Source of the DNA: Paenibacillus wulumuqiensis
Lineage (GTDB): Bacteria; Bacillota; Bacilli; Paenibacillales; Paenibacillaceae
Length of the DNA stretch: 64,000 nt
NCBI RefSeq assembly: GCF_000971965.1
Contig: NZ_LAQP01000001.1
Location: 434,001-498,000, forward strand
Direction: 5' to 3'
Shown piece by piece: positions 46,570 to 55,374 of the stretch. Numbering within the stretch: the first letter of the stretch is position 1; every line of letters starts with the position of its first letter. Under the pieces are notes generated by a model. The model did not search any database, was not told the origin of the DNA, and saw only the letters and a program-made list of their open reading frames with translations. The position numbers and the translations under genes are program-made.

Positions 46570-48226
46570 CTGGTCTGCTCACTCTTCCGCTCACCGGGCG
46601 GTCCGCAAGGATATCGGAGCGCCTGAACTGCCGCCGGTATTCTTCCGGTGTATACAAAAATGATTTTTTGAATACTTTGGCAAAATACTTGATATCCCGG
46701 TATCCCGTCTGCCGTCCGATCTCCGCTATACGATCATTGGTCTCCAGCAGCAGTGTGCGGGCATGCTGCATACGCAGACGCTGAATATAGTCAGTAAAGG
46801 ATGTACCAAAATGAGACTTGAACAACAGACTGAAGTATGATGGATTATAGTAAAATCGGCCGGCTACTTCATCCAGACTGAGATCCTCGTGATAATGTCT
46901 CTCCAGATATTCACGGCATTCCAGCATCGCCTGGTCACTCTTGCTCATCCGGCAGCTGTCGATCTGCTCCAGCCACTCGCTTAGCACGGTGAGCAGCTGC
47001 ATGCGCAGTTGCTGCAGTCGCGCCGATTGCTGAATGATGAACTCCAGCCGCTGTGCATATTGATCCTTCAGCTCCTGTCCGATATGGGCTGATGAACGCT
47101 CGATACAAGGCAGCATAATCTGAAGCAGATGGTATTTGAGCAAAGGTACAGACGGATGATCGGCTGCCAGCTGTTTTAGCAGATCATCCATCTCCTGCTC
47201 CATAACGCTTCTGTCCCTCTTATGGATAGCGCTTTCAATCGATGCTGTGGATGGGTACCTGATGGGCTGGCGCTGGCTGGCGCGAGAAGTCGAGTAACCG
47301 GATTCCCCCATCAACCAACAGCTGTCTGCTTCATAAAAATGTCTCTCCAGTGCTGCCGCCGCTGATTGATAAGCCAGATGAACACCTTGGGCAGACTCTC
47401 TACTGCTGAACAGTTCACTCTCTGCTGTGCAGATATCTACGTTGTGGTCTGCGTGCAGCTGTTCAAGTACAGTTATCACCTGATCCCGGCAGGTCTGCCG
47501 GTCCTTTTCCTGCCAGAAGTGCGGCCACTGTACGATAATAATCAGCGGCTCCTCCGGATCATCCATCCCGGTGTAATACAGAGAGATACCGCCTGAGACA
47601 GCTGCTTCCAGATGCTCACGCAGCGGCATCTTCCAGTCGCCGGCTGGCTGCTGAAGTACATTCATCCTGCGCATCAGCCAGATACTGATCTCTCCATCGA
47701 TCCGGAAATAGCGCTGGCATTCCTCCTGCTCCTGTATATTCAACGAACCGGTCAGCCAGCGGTACAGCAGATGTTCCTGATATATCGGCTCCAGCCTCGC
47801 CAGCTGGCGGGATAGGGATTGCTGCTGTTCCAGCTGAATTCGCCGCTGTATCTGTTCCTGTTCGATGCTCTCCAGCAGCGGCAGCAGCTGCACTGCTGTC
47901 ACCGGCTTGATCAGATAATCCATGACATTGAGCCGGATCGCCTGCTGTACATAATGAAACTCGTCATATACCGTGATCAGTACAATACGCAGTTCAGGCA
48001 GACTTTTGCGAACCTGATTGATATAGTCCATCCCGTTCATGACCGGCATCTGAATATCGGTAAGCACCAGGTCAACAGGATGAGCCAGACTAAGCTCCAG
48101 AGCTTCCTGCCCATTTCTCGCTTCATGCACGGTATAACCGGGACGCAGCTGGCGCACCAGAGCAGCTACACCGCGCCGCTGACGAGGTTCATCATCGACT
48201 ACCAGTACATGCAGTTGAAGTTCCAT
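46559..48226 (-). CDS. YesN-type response regulator with AraC DNA-binding domain
   Basis: Receiver domain with D11-D12, phospho-acceptor D57 in LVLTDIQMPVMNG and the lysine in YLIKPVTAV; a long central linker with coiled-coil stretches (QRRIQLEQQQSLSRQLARLE); and a C-terminal pair of AraC helix-turn-helix motifs (DLSLDEVAGRFYYNPSYFSL, IAEIGRQTGYRDIKYFAKVF). First gene of the regulator-kinase unit, AAAGGAGG before the ATG. Expected to activate the solute-binding-permease-GH127 operon located immediately downstream. A 17-bp palindrome (48255-48271) is in its leader. Confidence 0.94.
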   Translation of the reverse strand: MELQLHVLVVDDEPRQRRGVAALVRQLRPGYTVHEARNGQEALELSLAHPVDLVLTDIQMPVMNGMDYINQVRKSLPELRIVLITVYDEFHYVQQAIRLNVMDYLIKPVTAVQLLPLLESIEQEQIQRRIQLEQQQSLSRQLARLEPIYQEHLLYRWLTGSLNIQEQEECQRYFRIDGEISIWLMRRMNVLQQPAGDWKMPLREHLEAAVSGGISLYYTGMDDPEEPLIIIVQWPHFWQEKDRQTCRDQVITVLEQLHADHNVDICTAESELFSSRESAQGVHLAYQSAAAALERHFYEADSCWLMGESGYSTSRASQRQPIRYPSTASIESAIHKRDRSVMEQEMDDLLKQLAADHPSVPLLKYHLLQIMLPCIERSSAHIGQELKDQYAQRLEFIIQQSARLQQLRMQLLTVLSEWLEQIDSCRMSKSDQAMLECREYLERHYHEDLSLDEVAGRFYYNPSYFSLLFKSHFGTSFTDYIQRLRMQHARTLLLETNDRIAEIGRQTGYRDIKYFAKVFKKSFLYTPEEYRRQFRRSDILADRPVSGRVSRPGVD

Positions 48227-48337
48227 CTTTTGATTCCTCCTTTTCGGAAGACATGAATATAATTTATATTCTCATTAATTAATATCATATATATTAACGA
48301 TAGACAAGGCAAAATACCTCTTATAAAATGGGTTCAT

Positions 48338-49969
48338 TTACACCAGTCCTTCGATACGCCCGTCCGGCTCAAGCTTCATTCGTTCCGCAGCCGGTACTCG
48401 GGGCAGGCCCGGCATGGTCATCGTATTGCCTGTCTCCACGACGATAAATCCGGCTCCTGCCGACAAGGATACCCTGCTGATATTCATTACAAACCCTTCC
48501 GGAGCACCCAGTCGTTCCGGCTGATCACTGAATGAATATGGTGTCTTGGCCATGCATACCGGGAGATGACCAAATCCATTTGCCTGCAGTTCAGCAAGCG
48601 TACGCTCGGCCGCCGGAGAATAGACAGCGCCGCTTCCTCCATAAATGCCGGTAATGATGCGTTCGATCTTGGTGGTCAGGGGCAGCTCATCCGGGTATAG
48701 CGGCTGATACTGCGACACTTGTGACTCCAGCATATGCACAAGCGCTCTCGCGAGTGATGCACCGCCTGCACTTCCTTCCGCCCACACTTTGGACACCTCT
48801 GCCGGAACACCCAGCCGCTGGCATTCCTCGATAATCGCGGCAATCTCCGCATCCGTATCTCCGGCAAAGTGATTGATGGCCGCGAGTACAGGTACACCGA
48901 ATTTTCGCAGATTATCCAGATGACGACGCATATTGCTCATGCCCTGCTGCAGCGCCTGTACATCTTCACGATCCAACTCCTGCACTTTCACTCCGCCATT
49001 GTATTTCAGCGCTTTGACGGTAACGACGAGAACGGCTGCATCCGGCCGCAATCCGGACTGACGGCATTTAATGTCCATAAATTTCTCTGCACCCAGTTCT
49101 GCTCCGAAGCCGGCTTCGGTTACCGCGATATCTCCCAGCCGAAGCGCCGTCCTCGTACCGATGACACTGCTGCAGCCATGCGCAATATTGGCAAAAGGCC
49201 CTCCATGAATGATCACCGATGTCCCTTCCAGCGTCTGCACCAGATTGGGCTTGATCGCATCACGCAGCAGCGCAGCCATCGCTTCCACGGCACTCAGATC
49301 CGCTGCCGTCACCGGCTGTCCCGTATACGTGTAGCCGATAATAATGCGGCTTAAGCGCTCTTTCAGATCGTCCAGATTCTCGCTGAGACAGAGCACCGCC
49401 ATCACTTCCGACGCCGAAGTGATCAGGTAGCCGCTCTCTCGTACTTCTCCATTACCAGGCCCGATGCCGGTGACAATGCTGCGCAGACTGCGGTCATTCA
49501 TATCGGCAGCACGCTTCCAGACAATCTTTTTGGGATGGATACCCAGTGCATTGCCATAATACAGATGGTTATCGATCATAGCGGCCAGCAGATTATGTGC
49601 CGAGGTAATGGCATGCAGGTCCCCGGTAAAATGCAGATTAATCTCATCCGCCGGAACGATCTGCGCCTGTCCGCTGCCGGTGGCTCCTCCCTTCATCCCG
49701 AAGCAGGGACCGAGTGACGGCTCACGCAGCGCGGCTACGGCACGTACTCCGATCGCATTCAGTGACTGGGACAGACCGATCGTTGTGAGCGTTTTGCCTT
49801 CTCCTGCCGGTGTCGGGTTTATGGCTGTGACGAGTACCAGCTTGCCATCCGGCCTGTCTACCAGCTGCCGGATCGGTTCCGGGTCCAGTTTGGCCTTGTA
49901 TTTTCCGTACATTTCTACAGCAGATTCCGGGATTCCAGATTCCAGCGCAACATCCATAATTAGTTTCAT
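48338..49969 (-). CDS. fhs: Formate-tetrahydrofolate ligase
   Basis: ATP-dependent ligase forming 10-formyl-tetrahydrofolate from formate, feeding purine and fMet-tRNA synthesis in the cytoplasm. Recognised from AINPTPAGEGKTLTTIGLSQ (P-loop), GGATGSGQAQIVPADEINLH, the folate-binding region FDxx-type FANIAHGCSSVIGTRTAL, and TEAGFGAELGAEKFMDIKCR. Length 543 is slightly shorter than the usual 555-560 residues but no motif is missing. The ATG at 49969 has AGGGGG at correct spacing; the in-frame extension of 30 codons upstream is not supported. Monocistronic, with no clear intrinsic terminator. Confidence 0.95.
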   Translation of the reverse strand: MKLIMDVALESGIPESAVEMYGKYKAKLDPEPIRQLVDRPDGKLVLVTAINPTPAGEGKTLTTIGLSQSLNAIGVRAVAALREPSLGPCFGMKGGATGSGQAQIVPADEINLHFTGDLHAITSAHNLLAAMIDNHLYYGNALGIHPKKIVWKRAADMNDRSLRSIVTGIGPGNGEVRESGYLITSASEVMAVLCLSENLDDLKERLSRIIIGYTYTGQPVTAADLSAVEAMAALLRDAIKPNLVQTLEGTSVIIHGGPFANIAHGCSSVIGTRTALRLGDIAVTEAGFGAELGAEKFMDIKCRQSGLRPDAAVLVVTVKALKYNGGVKVQELDREDVQALQQGMSNMRRHLDNLRKFGVPVLAAINHFAGDTDAEIAAIIEECQRLGVPAEVSKVWAEGSAGGASLARALVHMLESQVSQYQPLYPDELPLTTKIERIITGIYGGSGAVYSPAAERTLAELQANGFGHLPVCMAKTPYSFSDQPERLGAPEGFVMNISRVSLSAGAGFIVVETGNTMTMPGLPRVPAAERMKLEPDGRIEGLV

Positions 49970-50161
49970 TTCTATGTACCCCCTGCATTCAATTATGGTT
50001 ATTATCATACCATGGACAGCACCCGCGTTTGCAGCTGCAAGCTTCTCAGCACAGAACACAATTTTCTGTTAAGATTATGTATACATAAAACCGGACTATA
50101 TTATATAGTAGGGATAATTTCAAAAATAGGAATGAAAGTATGATCGAAGGAGTGGAAATGC

Positions 50162-51820
50162 GTGCGTAATGATAATCATGAAATACCTCCGCTCCTTGCC
50201 CAGGCTCTGGATGCGACTGAAGATCTCATTTACGTCATGCGTGTGGAACCCGGCCGATTTGTATATCATTTTTTGAATGAAGCTGCTTCCAGATTCAGTG
50301 GTGTTACTTCCCGGGATCTCGGCAAAAGTTTCTTTGAAGTATATGCACAGCAGCCGGAGATGGCTCAGTATCTACACCACAAATATAACCGCGTGCTGGC
50401 TCATGGTGAGAGCATGCGGTTTGAAGACGGATATCTGCTGCCTAATGGTCTGCTCAGCGGCGAGAGCATCATTTCTCCTATCTATAATGAAGAGCAGGTC
50501 ATCACTCATCTGATCTGTATCACCCGTGACTATACAGAACGTAATCAATATCAGGAGAAACTGCGGTATTATGCTTATCACGACGAGCTGACCCAGCTGT
50601 TTAACCGGCGTTTCCTGAGCGAATATGTGCTTGAAGAGGGCATATTATACCTGCTGGATATTGATAATTTCAAGAATATTAACGATATGCTCGGCCATGA
50701 TAACGGAGATACCCTATTGGTCGAAGTTACCGACCGTATCAAAAAGGTATTCAGCACGGAAGAAATTATTTTCCGGATGGGTGGAGATGAGTTTCTGATT
50801 ATAAGCCGCAATTCGGCAGATATTCCCGAACGGGTCGCTGAACGTGTACTCCGGATGATGGATAACATATTTCTGCTCAAGGGCCGCGAAGTGAGAATTA
50901 CAGCCAGCCTGGGGGTGTCACGCGTATCGGCCGAGACCGAATTGTCCACTGCACTTCGCCATGCTGATATTGCTCTTCATCATGCCAAGAGTCTAGGCCG
51001 AAGCCGTTATCATATCTTTGATACCTCTCTTCGCTATGAGCAGATTATCCGGTTTGATCTGGAGCTGGAACTGAATAATTGTCTCGAAAAGCAGGAACTG
51101 CAACTGCTTTATCAGCCGATCTACAGCGTCAAGCAGCAGCAGGTCATTACGATAGAGGCACTGCTGCGTTGGAACAAAAACCATACCCAGATGGTATCCC
51201 CGGCAGAATTCATTCCGGTGGCGGAAGAGACACGGCTTATTATCCCGATCGGCGAATGGGTCATCCGTCAGGCCTGTCGCGATTTGCCGCAGCTTAAGCA
51301 AAAGTATGGACCATCTATCCGCGTGGCGATCAACATTTCCAGAATTCAACTGGATGAGCCGAACTTTATCGAACGGTTGAATCAGATTGTCCAGGAGGAA
51401 GGCATCCCTCCCTACTATATTGATCTGGAAATTACCGAGAGTGTAGCAACCAGCAACACGGTAGAAGAACAATCCTCTCTGGTCCAACTGCGTGAGCAGG
51501 GTTATACCATCTCACTCGATGATTTTGGAACGGGGTATTCTTCGCTCAGTATGCTGACCCGACTGCCGATCGATACGATCAAGATTGATCGCTCCTTTGT
51601 TACCCAGATGAATGCGCCTGTGCTCAAAGCCCTGATCATGATGGCAGATGCGCTCAGGCTGAATGTAGTCGCTGAAGGAATTGAGGATCAGGAACAATGC
51701 CAACATCTGCTGGAACTGGGATACACAGAATTTCAGGGATACTGGTTCAGCTACCCGGTCGCAGCAGCCCAGCTTCCCCCATTGTCCAGCTTTCCCTATG
51801 CTCCTATCGATCCAGACTAG
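50162..51820 (+). CDS. PAS-GGDEF-EAL protein: cyclic di-GMP synthase/phosphodiesterase
   Basis: Soluble bifunctional cyclic di-GMP enzyme of 552 residues. An N-terminal PAS domain (about 8-125, FVYHFLNEAASRFSGVTSRD) is followed by GGDEF (about 130-295, DELTQLFNRRF, RMGGDEFLII) and EAL (about 305-545). The EAL metal and catalytic set is complete: IEALLRW, VAINIS, DLEITES, LDDFGTGYSS, IKIDRSF and AEGIED. The GGDEF has no RxxD inhibitory site. So hydrolysis is likely and synthesis possible. Start is GTG, after AAGGAG; the nearer ATG runs into a stop after three codons. Convergent with the GH12-like gene and sharing its terminator. Confidence 0.93.
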   Translation: MRNDNHEIPPLLAQALDATEDLIYVMRVEPGRFVYHFLNEAASRFSGVTSRDLGKSFFEVYAQQPEMAQYLHHKYNRVLAHGESMRFEDGYLLPNGLLSGESIISPIYNEEQVITHLICITRDYTERNQYQEKLRYYAYHDELTQLFNRRFLSEYVLEEGILYLLDIDNFKNINDMLGHDNGDTLLVEVTDRIKKVFSTEEIIFRMGGDEFLIISRNSADIPERVAERVLRMMDNIFLLKGREVRITASLGVSRVSAETELSTALRHADIALHHAKSLGRSRYHIFDTSLRYEQIIRFDLELELNNCLEKQELQLLYQPIYSVKQQQVITIEALLRWNKNHTQMVSPAEFIPVAEETRLIIPIGEWVIRQACRDLPQLKQKYGPSIRVAINISRIQLDEPNFIERLNQIVQEEGIPPYYIDLEITESVATSNTVEEQSSLVQLREQGYTISLDDFGTGYSSLSMLTRLPIDTIKIDRSFVTQMNAPVLKALIMMADALRLNVVAEGIEDQEQCQHLLELGYTEFQGYWFSYPVAAAQLPPLSSFPYAPIDPD

Positions 51821-51917
51821 CCTGATCCGTCATCCGGTCAGGCTGGTTTGGTCCCCTCTATTCCTGCTGCCGTCTACAGAAGCTTCCATAACAGCGAGCT
51901 AATATTGTATGAATAAC

Positions 51918-51955
51918 AAAAAGGCTTCTCCAATGGCAATGGAGAAGCCTTTTTG
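51918..51955. terminator. Bidirectional terminator between the GGDEF-EAL and GH12-like genes
   Basis: 14-bp perfect stem AAAAGGCTTCTCCA with its complement, loop of seven, T runs on both sides. Confidence 0.92.
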
Positions 51956-51995
51956 AGCTGCAATAAACTATCTGTCCAAGACCAAACAGTTTTTT

Positions 51996-53078
51996 TTACT
52001 GAGCGCTGATGTTCCAGTTGGATACGGTCAGTTTGCCACTGCCGCTCATTACATCCGTGCCGAATTTCACGCCACTCACATAATAACCGGAGGTTGGCAA
52101 TTCATTACGTCCGAGCAGATCTCTTACAAAGTCGGACAGATTCAGGTTAGCCGTATCTGTATTTTGTGTTCTCACAAATGTATATACACTGCCTTCGCGG
52201 TTTGTACCAAAGATACTGCTTGTATTGGTATTATTGTTGTTGTTCATCGTACCGGTCATTGTACCATTCGTACCCGTGGTCATCATACCATTCATGCTGC
52301 TGCGGTAAATATCCCATGTCGCTCCATCCAGCTGTACGGTATCCACCCATTCTCCCCAGCTGCTGGTCCCTGTCTGATCGGTAGTACTGCCGTTATTTGC
52401 CGCTGCCGTACCGGAGTTTGCAGTGTTATCTCCAACATTCGGCTGGTCACGGTTGGTGGTATCCGAAGCATCTGTCGAAGCTCCGTCAGCCGTATTTTCC
52501 GTACCGTTCGCTGATGTGGAAGTGACTATTTTGACCAGATAAGATGGAGTAGTCTCCGGTCCGGCCCACTGGGTGTTATGAATGAACATCGTATAGCCTG
52601 TCGCATAATCACCGGTTGCATCTGCTGTCGAATAAGTGACCGATGTATCAATATTTTTCATTTGCGTGCGATGGTTGGTGTTCTGGTTATGACGGTCATT
52701 GTCTCTGAATATCTCTACCGGGAAGTTACCCGCACCCTGATATCCATTTGTCCAGTTCCAGCCAAAGCTGATCCCCGGCGAGGACTGTACCCCACTCATA
52801 TCGTCCGAATAAGACCAGTTATAACCATAAGAATTCTCATTGTCATAAAAGATGGATTGGTTGGATGTTGCTGTACCATCGGCAGAAGTGGCAACCGAAT
52901 TGGTTCCGCCGCCTGTCCAGCCGGTATTGGCGAGGTAGCTGCTGCTATTTAGCTGGAAGCTGCCTCCCGCCGTATTATTCTCTTCTGCCATTGCTGTAGC
53001 CGGGATGAGAATCGATGCTGTCAGTGTCAAAGTAGCCAGCACACAGATTGGCTTTTTCAAAGTTGATTTCTTTTTCAT
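51996..53078 (-). CDS. Secreted GH12-fold protein with lost catalytic glutamates and low-complexity insertions
   Basis: Signal peptide (VLATLTLTASILIPATAMA/E) then a 325-residue mature protein. The pattern follows glycoside hydrolase family 12 endoglucanases: SPGISFGWNWTNGYQGAGNF, GATWDIYR, SVYTFVRTQNTDTANLNLSD and GYYVSGVKFGTDVMSGSGKL. Aligning by eye with fungal and bacterial GH12, the nucleophile in YELMIW corresponds to SYLVKIV (Leu at about 181) and the acid/base in FGTE corresponds to D at about 342 in FGTD, so normal activity is doubtful. Two loops are swollen by S/T/N/D-rich sequence (about 190-240 and 262-293, including NNNNN). It may be a binding protein, or a divergent enzyme. GGAGGG precedes this ATG. 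Confidence 0.62.
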   Translation of the reverse strand: MKKKSTLKKPICVLATLTLTASILIPATAMAEENNTAGGSFQLNSSSYLANTGWTGGGTNSVATSADGTATSNQSIFYDNENSYGYNWSYSDDMSGVQSSPGISFGWNWTNGYQGAGNFPVEIFRDNDRHNQNTNHRTQMKNIDTSVTYSTADATGDYATGYTMFIHNTQWAGPETTPSYLVKIVTSTSANGTENTADGASTDASDTTNRDQPNVGDNTANSGTAAANNGSTTDQTGTSSWGEWVDTVQLDGATWDIYRSSMNGMMTTGTNGTMTGTMNNNNNTNTSSIFGTNREGSVYTFVRTQNTDTANLNLSDFVRDLLGRNELPTSGYYVSGVKFGTDVMSGSGKLTVSNWNISAQ

Positions 53079-53158
53079 AAGTAGTCCCTCCAATAGATGT
53101 AGTTTATTTGTGGAAATGAAGCGATATAACAGGCATAGAGAGCCGCTTAACCTTCAAA

Positions 53159-53287
53159 ACTGTGTTATAATTCAGCACAGTATATGAATGAGGTTATTTT
53201 GCTTGGCGTTATACGCTTGCGTGCCGTATATATTTTCAGGTGCCGAACGTTCGGCTAAATTATGTACGTCCGAAAATATATCTCACG
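53159..53287 (-). promoter_or_regulatory. Structured intergenic region upstream of the GH12-like gene
   Basis: The 520-bp gap 53079-53599 has no gene but several symmetries. ACTGTG/CACAGT (53159-53181) flanks a TATAAC -10-like sequence. Further up, a perfect 14-bp palindrome GCCGAACGTTCGGC (53242-53255) sits inside ATATATTTTC/GAAAATATAT arms (53228-53237, 53272-53281), extended by CGTG/CACG (53220-53223, 53284-53287). It could be a regulator-binding region or a cis-acting RNA; it matches no riboswitch consensus I know. Confidence 0.5.
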
Positions 53288-53561
53288 CTCGGGATGGGTT
53301 ACGAAAATCTTGCCACCACCTAATGACCAGTGTGATACCGCTCACTCCTGTACATATCTTACCCAACCTTCTCCTTGCTCTAACTTCTTTTATACCATTT
53401 AATTAATAATTATCTAATTATTGTAAATTATTAATTTTGTCAATTTTGCCCTGTTTCATTGGTAAACTAAAGGTTAATGATACACTTTATACTTTTTTTT
53501 ATATTATGTAAGAGCTGTGGATGCACCATCTATTGACTATGGGGTAGATATGGACACAAGC

Positions 53562-53601
53562 AATAAAGCCCTTCTTCCCTGATGATGGAAAGAAGAGCTT
53601 T
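53562..53601 (-). terminator. Terminator after the dCache-GGDEF gene
   Basis: 15-bp stem 53565-53579 with 53587-53601 (AAAGC-CTTCTT type, one or two mismatches); it begins at the stop codon itself and ends in TTTATTGCTT on the minus strand. Confidence 0.7.
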
Positions 53602-55246
53602 ATGATGTGGATACTAATTCATCCGCATATACGGTAGTACGGTTGCGCCCTTCTCGCTTGGACGTATACAGTGCCTGATCGGCTTTGGATATGAGTTCTA
53701 CCGGTGTTCTGCCCTGATCCGGATAGACTACAATACCCATAGAAATCGTAACGATCTCCCCCGAAGGACTGGTGGTACTTGCGGACAGCTGGCGCAGTCG
53801 TTCAGCCACTACATAGGCACGGGTAATATTACAGCCGCGCAGTAGAATACCGAATTCTTCGCCACCATAGCGGAAGCATAAATCTCCTTCACGTGATACA
53901 TTACGCATCATGGAGGCCAGCGACTGCATCACCCGGTCACCGGTCAGATGACCATAAGTATCATTGACACGCTTGAAATGATCAATATCCAGCATAATCA
54001 TGGCAAAAGGTTCTTCTCCCATGCACCAGGTATCCAGGGTGGAATCAAAGTTTCTGCGGTTGGCCAGTCCGGTCAGACCATCCAGTGCCGTTTCATTATG
54101 CAGTTTGGCAATATACTTTTGCAGCTGAAAGCTCGTAAAACGCAGACTGTTATGCAAAGTCTTGATCTCATAGGTCGCTGACTGGATATCCGGGAATTCT
54201 CCCGTATTCCAGTCTTTGAGCATTCTGTCCGAATACGCAGCCAGCTGATGCAGCGGCTTGACCACCAGATAGGTCAGCAGCCATCCGGCCGCCAGCGTAA
54301 TCAGCAGCAGCGGCAGTGACTGCAGTATGCTTTGCCGCAGCAGTATACCCAGCGGCCCATTAACGACAGATGCCGGAGTCTGGGATATAATACCCCAACC
54401 GGATTTCATATTATAGGCATATCCTGCATAATACGAGGAATCACTGGAATCGGTATACAGCATGGAACCGTTCAATCCGGCAATAACTTTCCATACCGCA
54501 TCATTGGAAGCGACATTTTTGCCAATCAACGCCTGATTGGGATGGAAAATGATATTCCCTTTGGAGTCTACAGCATACACATAGGAACCATCCAGCTCAT
54601 ATTCATGTTCCAGAATCAGCTGCAAAATATTCGACTGATGCAGGTAGATGGTACCGGCAACATAACCATAATACACGTTATTCTGATCATACAGCGGGCT
54701 TGTGACGAGAATCATCAGATTCCCGGTAGTACCGACAAAAGGGTCGGTAATCACCGAGTCGCGCATATTGGTCACTGCCCGGCTGGTCGGATTATCCACA
54801 CTTGATCCACTATGGAGCTTATTACTGGCCGGAGCTGTCTCGTCCACAATTAGATCTTTGCGAATAATACTCAGCGAGTTAAAGTATTCCCGGTTGGTCA
54901 GGTACAGGTCATTTAGCGTCTCATCATCCAGACCATGATTACGCTGCCAGATCTCTGCCACAGCATCGATGCTGCCCTGAACCCGGTCCAGCAGATTGCC
55001 TGTCGAAGCGGCCAGATCGGTGGCACGGTCATAGTTATTATTCAGGTAGTTCTCTACCAAAGATTCTTTACTGGTGGTATATGCGGAATGAATCGTAATG
55101 ATCATTGTAAGTACAATCGATAGCACGACAATAAAACTAACAATGGTAACCAGCTTAAACCCTTTTTTAGGATAGAAACTCAATGGTTCATCCCACCTGA
55201 ACGATAAATTAGTGTATCGCTTCCATAGTAACATACTCATTTCCAT
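53600..55246 (-). CDS. Membrane diguanylate cyclase with dCache sensor
   Basis: Makes cyclic di-GMP in response to an external signal. One helix at about 30-52 (LVTIVSFIVVLSIVLTMIIT), an extracytoplasmic dCache domain of about 240 residues (FNSLSIIRKDLIV, GNIIFHPNQALIGKNV, GWGIISQTPASVV), a second helix (LPLLLITLAAGWLLTYLVV), a short HAMP-like link and GGDEF with LDGLTGLANRRNF and YGGEEFGILL. The inhibitory I-site RxxD (REGD) is present exactly five residues before GGEEF, so feedback inhibition is likely. The start is uncertain: several ATGs within 12 bases, none with a good ribosome binding site. Confidence 0.9.
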   Translation of the reverse strand: MEMSMLLWKRYTNLSFRWDEPLSFYPKKGFKLVTIVSFIVVLSIVLTMIITIHSAYTTSKESLVENYLNNNYDRATDLAASTGNLLDRVQGSIDAVAEIWQRNHGLDDETLNDLYLTNREYFNSLSIIRKDLIVDETAPASNKLHSGSSVDNPTSRAVTNMRDSVITDPFVGTTGNLMILVTSPLYDQNNVYYGYVAGTIYLHQSNILQLILEHEYELDGSYVYAVDSKGNIIFHPNQALIGKNVASNDAVWKVIAGLNGSMLYTDSSDSSYYAGYAYNMKSGWGIISQTPASVVNGPLGILLRQSILQSLPLLLITLAAGWLLTYLVVKPLHQLAAYSDRMLKDWNTGEFPDIQSATYEIKTLHNSLRFTSFQLQKYIAKLHNETALDGLTGLANRRNFDSTLDTWCMGEEPFAMIMLDIDHFKRVNDTYGHLTGDRVMQSLASMMRNVSREGDLCFRYGGEEFGILLRGCNITRAYVVAERLRQLSASTTSPSGEIVTISMGIVVYPDQGRTPVELISKADQALYTSKREGRNRTTVYADELVSTS

Positions 55247-55374
55247 AAAAGAAAGCAAAAGAGCCTTGCAGACCCTTTTGCTTCAATGTTTATTCCATAT
55301 TTTACATCATTTTGTCCAGTAGACCTCTATTGCAGGAAATTCATTACTTTTTTGCCGTTTCGCTTACATGATGG

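Noticed and set aside
48255-48271. GAATATAA-TTATATTC palindrome in the leader of the YesN gene
   Set aside because: Perfect but in very AT-rich sequence, so chance is a fair explanation.
53094-53400. Cyclic di-GMP or cyclic di-AMP riboswitch
   Set aside because: The minus strand lacks the conserved GEMM or ydaO strings; reported only as an unexplained structured region.
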